Assembly: GCF_963678635.1 (NCBI RefSeq)
Contig: NC_087067.1
Span: 31,406,401-31,470,400, forward strand
DNA length: 64,000 bases
Reading direction: 5' to 3'
Source of the DNA: Symsagittifera roscoffensis
Lineage: Eukaryota; Xenacoelomorpha; Acoela; Convolutidae
This document shows positions 44,601 through 52,456 of the stretch, in pieces. Both the position numbers and the translations under genes were made by a program. The notes below the pieces were generated by a model that saw only the letters and a list, made by a program, of their open reading frames with translations, had not been told where the DNA came from and did not search any database. Positions within the stretch are counted from its first letter, which is position 1, and the number at the start of each line of letters is the position of its first letter.

Positions 44601-45883
44601 TTTTTTTACCAATTGACTGCTACAGCTAAAGCGCCATAAGTGGCCTGCGTCAATTCGCAATTATGTAGACTCATAATGGGCGTGCGTCACTTAACAAACT
44701 TTTTAGACTCATAGTTTTACTCATTCAGTTTTTCCCAGTAGCGTTTTCGGTCATACTTTAGCTTGTGTATGCGAAATGCAACTTTGTCTCTGTGTAATAC
44801 CTAGTTCGCGGATCGAGTCCAAAGCGTAGCCGAATTTTAACTAAATCTAGGCTAATTTCTACTTTTTCTGATTCGACATCATAGAGCTGCTGTTTTTGTC
44901 GTGTTCTCGCCAGTGTTTGTGAAGAGCACGTTATTTTAGCGATAGTTTTTTTCTTACGCGTTTTTGTTGTTCCTACAAAAAAGGGGACATGTCCTCCATC
45001 CAAATATCATTGCTCATTTTTGAAGATCTCAAGACATGACGTTTTCAAGAGTAATGCACGCAGTGAAGTCTCTTATATAGGTCTTGCTGAGTTTTTTTTA
45101 AAGTCTCTAATAACTTCAGATGTGCATTCATTCATATTGTAGCATTTATGATTGTATTTAGATGTATATGCAATTTTTAAATTCAATTGAAATTCATCTG
45201 CTGAAAGTGACGTAAATAGCAGTCTCCAAATACGAACGTGGAAATGGCGCAAAAAACGTGAATGATTTCTAGTTTCGAAAGTGGAATTTAGTTTTTAGAT
45301 TTCCAGCGGAATAAAAACTTTTCCTATTGATCCATTTTTCTCTATTTGTGTTCATGTTATCCAAAAAGTGCCACTCATAAAATGTTCTAGAAAATCAAAT
45401 AGCTTAAAGGGCATCTATTTTTTTCTGAAATTCTATTTTTTTTCTTGAAATTCGTTTGAGATTTTTTCAAGAAAGTCATTTTTTTTACTTGCGTTCATTA
45501 CTCTTTTCCAATCTCGATTGTCTTTGTTTAAAGCGTCAAATGTTTTTGAAAACTTAACAAACACTTCTCAAAGTCTCGACTCTATGGCGGGATGATGTCA
45601 AGTTACTCCCAGGGGTTGCAGTTGTGGCCTTTAATTATTACTGCTCAAATCTTTTTAGCATTTAAAATTTCAAGTGCCAATTTTAGTGGTGTTTCGCCTC
45701 AAATTGTTAGTTTTTGAGTTGGAATAAACGATGATGGCCCCAATTGATGTACTCACAGTAAACTCAGCTGACAGTCATAATTTGTCATTGAACACTTTGG
45801 CGGGAGTTATGAATACAATATTTAACATACTGCGAATTTAGGACGAGAACGAAGAAGATGGGGAAGCAGACGAGGGCGCGTGA
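35613..45883 (+). CDS. SET: SET/TAF-I-type histone chaperone (NAP family), five exons
   Basis: Joined exons 35613-35685, 35822-35961, 42462-42717, 43054-43256 and 45842-45883 give an uninterrupted 237-residue protein. All introns are GT-AG and phases match at each junction. Residues 1-71 hold the dimerisation helix (NALEGLNDQSSEEILKIESK). Residues 72-224 hold the NAP earmuff fold: FWHRVLTNHPQ, DDIKTGYKMELEFDAKKNPY, FFNWLLSEDSDCGLDLGEFI and EDLWPNPLNYYL. The C-terminus is an acidic tail. SET proteins bind core histones, block histone acetylation and inhibit PP2A in the nucleus. The acidic tail (about 25 residues) is shorter than in vertebrate SET. Intron 2 (6.5 kb) is full of repeats; introns 1 and 3 are short. 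Confidence 0.93.
35822..35961 (+). CDS. SET: SET exon 2
   Basis: Follows the acceptor TTGGTTAG. It encodes residues 25-71, the long dimerisation helix ending FLRIP, with donor GTAAGT in phase 0. Confidence 0.92.
36084..37178 (+). mobile_element. RLE-type retrotransposon 3' fragment in SET intron 2
   Basis: Plus-strand frames carry SEKGSSSWLNALPLKRYNFN and SEFRDGISLRYGW, then after a one-base shift near 36478 FACGEQFSIAHKLHSPKGDY, RHNEIRDTFAKLLDDLCYDV, EARLDIKAISLW and KTYFEVQIFNPLAK. The CxCG...H...C cluster followed by Asp and Glu-x-Gln/Lys strands resembles the CCHC plus PD-(D/E)xK nuclease end of R2-type elements. Two zinc ligands are lost here. The region continues, more decayed, with a GGTGPSATKVIE-like segment to about 37178. 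It is related to 11500-11774. Confidence 0.75.
37480..38690. repeat. Degenerate ~165-bp tandem array in SET intron 2
   Basis: About seven units repeat the phrases CCAACCCTTTAGTTGGG, TGTCAGAGTACTCT, TTGCCTCCAAATATGA and TTTTCGAGATATGACGTTTT. Units begin near 37600, 37785, 37945, 38120, 38290, 38460 and 38600. Similarity falls toward the right end. Single relics of the same unit lie at 45000-45045 and near 45590-45670. Confidence 0.8.
38690..40970. other. AT-rich part of SET intron 2
   Basis: No coding or clear repeat structure is seen. One tRNA-like B-box (GGTTCGATCCC, near 38982) occurs in CACCAGGTCAGCGGTTCGAT but its stems do not pair, so it is a relic at most. Confidence 0.5.
40975..41640 (+). 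repeat. C/T-rich degenerate TGCCTTGC repeat block
   Basis: Nearly purine-free on the plus strand apart from G in TGC. It is built from variants of CTGCCTTGC and GCGCTGCCTTG for about 660 bp. It explains the several overlapping open frames on both strands, which are compositional. It lies in SET intron 2, about 820 bp before the exon 3 acceptor. Confidence 0.8.
42462..42717 (+). CDS. SET: SET exon 3
   Basis: Acceptor CTGTTTAG, donor GTGAGC. Encodes residues 72-156 with FWHRVLTNHPQL, DDESECLQYLLNIFVTENDD and the beta-strand block through KIQWKQ. This is the core of the NAP earmuff domain. Confidence 0.93.
43054..43256 (+). CDS. SET: SET exon 4
   Basis: Acceptor CAATGTAG, donor GTAAAC. Encodes residues 157-224 including FFNWLLSEDSDCGLDLGEFI, the WPNPLNYYL signature and the first acidic run DEDDDEEDFDDE. 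Confidence 0.93.
43257..45841 (+). other. SET: SET intron 4
   Basis: A 2.6-kb intron without coding signal. It carries one TIR-bounded repeat (45047-45505), tandem-array relics on both sides of it, and a weak tRNA-like B-box near 44810 (GGATCGAGTCC). Confidence 0.6.
45047..45505 (+). repeat. TIR-bounded repeat R1, copy a
   Basis: Starts AAGAGTAATGCACG and ends CGTTCATTACTCTT, an imperfect terminal inverted repeat. Internal landmarks are CTCTTATATAGGTCTTGCTG and the segment matching CCTATTGATCCATTTTTCTC. It looks like a MITE. Confidence 0.7.
45842..45883 (+). CDS. SET: SET exon 5 (terminal)
   Basis: After acceptor GAATTTAG the 42-nt coding part gives DENEEDGEADEGA and TGA at 45881. It is a very short, purely acidic last coding exon. 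If the exon 4 donor is read through, the frame continues only to about 43306, giving an alternative end VNYTVPSSTSTMFRSS. Confidence 0.85.
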   Translation, partial: DENEEDGEADEGA

Positions 45884-46091
45884 TAGAAGATCAACCGAGT
45901 TCGGATCTGGCTCGGATTTTGTCCGTTGCCCGGATACTACTCAAATTTGTTTGTTTGGTTCCATGAGAGAAAAAAAAGACCTTCTGTTGCCATATTTATA
46001 CATCTTATCAGCTGTGCGTTGTTTGATTGTACATTAACATTAATACTCTCTTGATGTTGAATTGCCTTTGATACTTTGATGTTTAGTTTGA

Positions 46092-46097
46092 AATAAA
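46092..46097 (+). terminator. SET: SET polyadenylation signal
   Basis: AATAAA lies 209 bp after the SET stop codon in TTTGAAATAAAACTGCTGTC. It is the first canonical signal downstream. Confidence 0.6.
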
Positions 46098-46858
46098 ACT
46101 GCTGTCACCTTTAAACTTTTCGTCAAGTGATCCGACGTTAGGTCAAAACAATTATGCACGATATATTTCAATATCAACAACTTTTCCGCAACATGTAGGT
46201 CAAACTAGTATTCGGATTTTGCTTTTAGGTAATTGCAGTCTAATTTTCTAAAGCAAAAGCTAAATGTCCAGTTTCTTAGTTTTTTCTCTGATGGACTTAT
46301 ATGATCTGTGCTCTTCGCAATATATGTTTTTGTTCGTTGCTTGTATATACAGCTGATAAATTTGATTGTTGATCAGTTATTAGAATAGAAGTGAAGCTTT
46401 CTTGAGAGAGAACACAACCATAATGTCGCTTAACATTAAAGCTTTAACAAAGAAAATCTTTGATTAAACGTCAGTCAATATGCGCGCTGCTAGAGCGCCT
46501 TAGATATAAACAGCAATGACCTGGCGGATTGTCTAGAATTAAATATGAGCATGAAAAGAACCCTAAAGAATTGTATAAAACCACCTTGATTTCAGTACGT
46601 ATATGGTTTTCGTGTGTATATTTGCCAATAAAATGTTGCCGAACAATTTTGGCTGATTTTCAGCTAATTGGCTGTAGGATTTAATTATGTCGGTTTATTT
46701 ACCTAATATTTTGTTTCCTACTTATTTCCGATAATATTTATGAGATCGTTTTGACTGTGGCCCCAAATTTAAATTTTGAATGCTCAAATTCAACACTACT
46801 TGGATTTCTTTAAGAAAAGTTTAATAAATTTAACGTTAAAAAAGTTATTTTCATTTTT

Positions 46859-47310
46859 AAGAGTAACGAACTTAGTGAGTACTCTTATATAGGTTTTGCT
46901 GGTTTTTTTTCAGGCAAAGGTCTTAAAATTTGTTCACGCTCAATTTTGATTTTTCGTGGCTTGACTTGTGATTTTTTTTTCAAGTTCAGTGCATTTCCGT
47001 TGTTAAAAGCAAGACAAACTCCACTATCGAACAAAAAATCTGTAAAGGTAACTAAAAACGTGATCGGCTTCTAATTTCGAAAATGGAAATTAATTATCAG
47101 ATTTCCCAGCGAAATAAAAGTTTTGCCTATTGATTCAGTTTTTCTCAAATTGGGTTACTTTAACAGAAAACTGTCCATCATAAATTTTTCTACAAATTCA
47201 AGGAGCTTTAAGGCGATCTATTTTTTTTTCTTCCAAATTCAAAAGTTGAAAATTTTGAAGAAAAAAAAGGTTTTTCAGTTTTCTCGCGTTTTGCAGTTTT
47301 CTCGCTGTCA
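46859..47310 (+). repeat. TIR-bounded repeat R1, copy b
   Basis: Starts AAGAGTAACGAACTTAGTGA and continues through TTGTTCACGCTCAATTTTGA, ATTTCCGTTGTTAAAAG and TAATTTCGAAAATGGAA. The right terminus is degraded. Confidence 0.7.
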
Positions 47311-47696
47311 GTTGGCTATGTTTTTTTGTTTCTTTTACAGCTGCAACTTACGAAGTCCTCTTTGATAGTTCTTGAGTCTTGGTTTTTTAGTCTTATACTT
47401 GTTGTATCGCAAGTGGTGTGTAAAATTTGAATTGGATTACACCATATTTTCACGTGCAATAATTTTTAAATGCTGAGTTTAAGGAGTATTAAAAGTTATT
47501 CAGTTTTGACAATTGTATTCATAGTGAAAGTTTTTGAAAATTGAATTTTAATCAAATCTTTTATTGTCCTAGTGTTTTAACTACCGTTTTACCATTTCAG
47601 CAAGACGCTGCAAATGAAAAGTAATTTGATAAGAAGTTATACAATTTTTTTTTGAATTGAGGTTCCCGGTTGCGTTCATAGATAGAAACGAAAGAA

Positions 47697-47835
47697 ACTT
47701 CGGGACCTTTTGCAACTTGGTCGTGAGGCAACGCCGATGCCTTTGCATTGTAACTTCGGGATCTTTTCCCAATTGGCCTGGAGGTAACGCCGATGCCTTT
47801 GTATCCTGAGGCCGTGTTCGAGTCGCGGAACATTT
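47697..47835 (+). repeat. tRNA-like SINE head (partial duplication)
   Basis: TTGGCCTGGAGGTAACGC is a good A-box/D-arm and GTGTTCGAGTCGCGG a B-box/T-arm 20 or so bases downstream. An A-box-like GAGGCAACGCCGATGCC also lies just upstream. The acceptor stem does not pair, so this is not a functional tRNA. Confidence 0.5.
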
Positions 47836-48420
47836 TCAATATGTATGAAACTGAAAAATTTTATTCTTGAATAGTCATATTTTCGTTTGTTTGCTTTTGC
47901 TTTGTCGGCTTAGTTGCCACATCGGGGAATTTTATTGTGCTGTAAGCAATTTTGATCTTAGATGCAGGTGTTTTTGGTTTACTTCTCTAATTAGTAAAAT
48001 TAATACCCCTTCGTTGTATATTTTCCTCTTTTTTTGCTCAAAATTTATTCTGCCTAAATGGTTTCAGCCTATTTTTTTATTGGCTGAGTTACTCTATTTT
48101 GTGTCGCTACAAAGGCAAAAAATGATTTATTTTTTTTGGAAAAATTGGGCGTAGTTTCTGCTGCAAGGTTTAAAGTTTGAAACTTAATTGCTCGAAATTT
48201 TTTTATGACAACTATTTCTTTTCAGATTTTTTTTTGTTCTTGGCTCAATGGGCGTCTGCCCACTTGTTGTTGCCTTAGGTGCCGATCTGTAAATACTGAA
48301 AACTTATTTGATTCTGGGGGTTGTGTTTATCTTAAATTATCTTCATTTTTTTCTTTTTTATAAATCTTATTTTCTATTCGCTAGCTTGCATTGCTGCGCT
48401 TGCTTGGTATCGCTATTGGT

Positions 48421-48444
48421 GCGAAGCTGAGCTTCGCCTCTGTG
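48421..48444. repeat. GCGAAGC hairpin module, copy 1
   Basis: GCGAAGCTGAGCTTCGC is a perfect 7-bp stem (GCGAAGC/GCTTCGC) followed by CTCTGTG. Preceded by ATCGCTATTGGT. Confidence 0.75.
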
Positions 48445-49269
48445 TTTTAATTTTTATAAAGTTGTATAATATTTTAATATTTAGAGTATGTTTCGACATA
48501 TTAATTTCGCACCTTTTTTCTGTTGAGATACGAAGACAATTTTTTCCATTTTTCAAAAGTTGCAGATAACGATTGCAAACCGTAGAGCGTGATATTTACG
48601 CATAATTTTTGCGTTCCTGTATGTGTATGTCAATTGAACAATTTGCTATCGGACTGGTTCCGAGTACTTGGTTACATCAAAGGCTATTTTAGATTTTTAT
48701 AAACACATGAGATTCAAGTGGGTGAAGCGATTGACCAATCAAAACTGAAGGTCAACGCGGCAAATGGTTACTGTAATGCAAATGAAGAGCATACTTTTTC
48801 TTTTGAATAACTTGTGAACAACTCCCAGCTGAATAGACTTTCTCACCATCAGACCTAATTTGGGCATGTTTGAAATTTATATAACCACTAGTCGAAAATT
48901 TTCGAAATTTTTTCACTTGAAAAGTTTATTCGACTAAAAAGATTACATATTGCGTGATTTGAAGGGATAAATGTTATTTTCATCATGAGATAAGGTTTTA
49001 ATTCAATTAGATTTTCATTCGAATTGTTTGTTGCTCAATTTTTTATAAAAACTTTTTCGGCTCAATGAGCATCTGCCCTTATATTGTCGGCTTAGTTACC
49101 GCGTCCTCAATTTTACCATGCTATTGTGTTTCTTAATTTCCCATGCCTTTGCTGACAATTGTTTCTTGACATTTTTAAAAATATTGTTCATGCGAGGCTA
49201 ATCGTAATATTGTTTTTTGTGAGATCTCTATTTGAACATTTTTTGAACGTTTTTGTGACTTACGTTGCT

Positions 49270-49500
49270 AAGAATCAATGAGCGCAGTAAACACTTATAT
49301 AGCTCGTGATGATTTTTCGTCTGTTTCTTTCAGGAAAAATCTTAAAATTTGTTAACGTTCAAATTTGATTTTTCGCGGTTTGACTTTTGATTTCTTTTAA
49401 GCCAGTTCATTTTTGTTGTTAAAAGGAAGGCAAACTCCTTTATCGAACAGCGAAAGCGTAAAGGTCACGAAAAACGAGCGTTTTTTGAAAAAATTTTTCG
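49270..49500 (+). repeat. TIR-bounded repeat R1, copy c (truncated)
   Basis: Starts AAGAATCAATGAGCGCAGTA and contains TTAACGTTCAAATTTGATTT and TTGTTGTTAAAAGGAAGGCA. It breaks off after AAAAACGAGCG. Confidence 0.6.
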
Positions 49501-50763
49501 GTTTGACTGTATATGTTAAATATTCTTTCCAAATCAAAAGTCTTAATCAGTAAGTTCTTCACACATTTAGACTCGCCATGAATTGCGTTTTACTGTAAGT
49601 ATATATAGCCTCTATATTGGGATGATTTTTTGTTTCCATTTTTTGTATGATGTTTTTCTAGGTTTTCGAAACTTGTTTCTGCTGTCACTTTTGGAACGAA
49701 CAGTTATTTGTGGTAAAATTGATAATTTTTGATCGCAAACCCTGATGAGAGACCCGCTAAGAAAAATGAAAAGTAGAGTTATCAGGTTCAAAACTTTAGT
49801 CAGTGATTCACTCTATTAAAAATCAAAATGCACATATTTCGTTCGAAAAATTGGTTGCAGTCAAGTTATTGCAACCGAGCAAATGAATGAAATTGTTCTT
49901 CTCGTTTTCTCATTAACAGGCGTGTGTTTGTGACTTATTGCTGATGAAATTAGTTGAAGAGATCTGACTGCATAAAAATTTGAATGTTTTTGAGGAGTTT
50001 ATTAGCTGGGCGATTACAACTAGATTCTGAGGTTTTCTTGTTATGGAGACATCCTCGGAAACAACACATGGAAATTGAATTTATGTACGTGAAATTGTTT
50101 TTTTTTTCGAAGCTCCTTTTTGCTCCTTTTACCTGCGTGTAACAAAACAATAGATAAAACAAATGAACAAAAATACTAACACGAGATGAACTTCATGCTA
50201 ATTGTTTCAGAACAATTCTACGCTGACAATTGAATTAAATCTTTGAAAAAGATTTTTCCGCAATTAACCAAAAATCCAATTGGCCCGACTTATGCACAAA
50301 GTCACTGAACAATTGTTGGCTCAACTTTCTTTTTCTCTTGTCTGGCATTAGCGGCGAGGACATTGAAACTTCTCAACTAGTCGTCTTCGTTTTTCATCGC
50401 CGAGTTTTACAGTTTTTATTACGCAGTATAATGAACCATCCAAATTCATCAGCTTTCCGAAGAACAACTTTTACTCCAAAAATTGTATATGTTTGTGTTC
50501 ACGCGAATGTTTCCATAACAAGATCAACTCTGAAAAATTATGGTCGACTAGCTTTACAACTAGTGAAAAACAACCTTCTAGTTTTTATCCTGGCAGATGA
50601 TCTTTTTAGAAATGTTCATCAATCATGGGTCAAAATCTAACCCTGTACATTATATAGTTATTGATAAAACTACAAAATCATTTCTGCTTGGTTGAAAACT
50701 AGATGTTCTAGAATTCTAAAGCATTGGTTGTAAATTAATTTGAAAATAAGTTATAGTCTGTTA

Positions 50764-50799
50764 GGTGATTTTTGCGGGCGTTATCCCGCAAAAATCACC
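50764..50799. repeat. Perfect 15-bp stem-loop
   Basis: GGTGATTTTTGCGGG pairs with CCCGCAAAAATCACC around a 6-base loop. A partial third copy of the right arm (CAAAAATCACCTAAAAT) follows at 50811. Confidence 0.8.
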
Positions 50800-51420
50800 G
50801 AAAATTATTGCAAAAATCACCTAAAATTATCCGCGCGTTAAAAGTGTGTCGGGCTCCTGTTTTTCTGCTTTTGTCGGCTTAATTACCGGAGCACCAAAAT
50901 TGCCTCAACTTTGGGCATTTTGTAATCGAATTAAAAAACATTTCAATATATTCCGGTTTTAGCAAGTATTGAGTTCAAGAAGTTTTGCCTATTTTTTTCT
51001 GCTATTTTTTTTTGGTTTTTCTTGATGCTGTTCATTAAAAGATTCTTGAAGTTGTTTGCTTTAGAAATTTAAGGAGTATTCTGTACTTATAGTGCAATGT
51101 TAACACCCCAGAAGTTCAATTTCAGTCGGTACCTGTTTTTTGTCGAAACTGAAAGTTTTCAAATATTCTAGACTTTCATGTCTGCTAATTTTTGTCGGTC
51201 CAGCAGAAATTGTCCAACTGAAAGTTCAGCATTTTGAAGGCTCTTAGTTAAATTTCTTATGGTGCAGATAGTTTTGTTTCAGGATTTTTTTGTCTTTTTT
51301 TGCAATTTTTATAACTTTTTTGACCAAAAAAGAGATTTTTTGAAGTTTTTTTCAATTTTTGATTCGTCTTTTCATTTGCTGGTAATCATATTCATACGTT
51401 TTTGTATCGCAAGTGATGAT

Positions 51421-51444
51421 GCGAAGCTCCGCTTCGCCTCTATG
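51421..51444. repeat. GCGAAGC hairpin module, copy 2
   Basis: GCGAAGCTCCGCTTCGC then CTCTATG, preceded by GTATCGCAAGTGATGAT. Same perfect 7-bp stem with a changed loop. Confidence 0.75.
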
Positions 51445-51732
51445 TACTTATTCAATCTACTTGTTTTGCTGAACAAGCATTGCCGGCTTTTGATATGTTT
51501 CAGGTTAGTCATTTTTTCTGTCCAGGGAGTTACAGAATTTTTTTTATCTAAACAAATGCGAGTTTCAAACGCCTTTTGCTTGACCATTTTTTTCTGGATT
51601 TATTTTGAAATGAGGATTTAGTCACGACTGAAAGGAGTTTAATTTGATCTATATCTCCGCCTTTCCTGGCCTTTATTAGCTAGCAATAAGCAAGCATTAT
51701 CAAGTCAGAATATCTTTTGTATAATAAATGGT

Positions 51733-51756
51733 GCGAAGCTCAGCTTTGCCTCTGAT
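51733..51756. repeat. GCGAAGC hairpin module, copy 3
   Basis: GCGAAGCTCAGCTTTGC then CTCTGAT. One C-to-T change leaves a G-T pair in the stem. Confidence 0.7.
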
Positions 51757-52083
51757 ATGAAAGAAACAACACCATACACCAAAGTATGAAGCTTTTCCAC
51801 GCTTGGTTGGAAAAAATAGTACTTTTGTCATTTAGATTTATAGGTCGGATAGCTTTCTGTAGATTTGGGGGCCGTGACTTACGAAAAGATATGAAATTAA
51901 AAAAAAAAAACATTGATATCCAACCTTAAGTTTGTACTCAAATCGTTCTGTACTTCTATTTCCAACGACTGCTCTTTTGGATTGCTTAAATATCGATTTT
52001 GTGGAAACTATAGCATAATAATAATATTGAAGGATCTGCAAAGGACTGTACAATTTTAGTTTTGTTTTAAAAACAGTCTTCTA

Positions 52084-52089
52084 TTTATT
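52084..52089 (-). terminator. Polyadenylation signal of the minus-strand gene
   Basis: AATAAA on the minus strand (TTTATT on plus) only 27 bp past the stop codon of the six-exon gene implies a very short 3' UTR. Confidence 0.6.
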
Positions 52090-52115
52090 CAGTTCTGGAA
52101 TCATGTCCAGTTATT

Positions 52116-52456
52116 TCAGAGGTCAATTACGCTAGGGCACTCTTGTTCATTATTTGCTGAGTCCATTGGTTCCGAATCTTCCTGGGATCTTTCATTGGAT
52201 CTTGGTATATGATTGTCACTCGCTTGTTTTGAGTCCATGTAGCAAATGTTCGTTGACTTGTCAGTGGCCTTTTTAGCATTCAGTTGTTGTTGCTGTTGTG
52301 CTACCAGCAACTGTTTGGTGGGACAGAGGAATAGTCGTAGTCTGATCCAGGAGTCGTTCCTCATCTCCTTGTAAGTCTTCAGAGTGAAGGGCTCTCGGGT
52401 GCCTGGCAGGTATCTCACTGGACTTCCATCTGGGTACACGAGTGTGAAATCAACAT
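52116..52456 (-). CDS. Minus-strand gene, exon 6 (terminal)
   Basis: Acceptor TTGCTTTAG, then residues 466-578 with YPDGSPVRYLPGTREPFTLK and SWIRLRLFLCPTKQ, a Gln run, and a Ser/Glu-rich tail ending in TGA (52118-52116). Confidence 0.82.

Larger units (their letters stand above)
46098..52083. other. Intergenic region between SET and the minus-strand gene
   Basis: No gene is supported. It holds R1 copies (46859, 49270), a tRNA-like pair (47697-47835), three GCGAAGC hairpins, a 15-bp stem-loop (50764) and recurring phrases such as TTGTCGGCTTAGTTACCGC (47906, 49089, 50873). A 100-codon frame at 50338-50640 has no recognisable domain, and I regard it as chance. Confidence 0.6.

Noticed and set aside
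44800-44825. Possible tRNA B-box GGATCGAGTCC
   Set aside because: There is no matching A-box or stems around it.
50338-50640. 100-codon frame in intergenic DNA
   Set aside because: No domain, no splice or poly(A) context, and AT-rich composition like the flanks.
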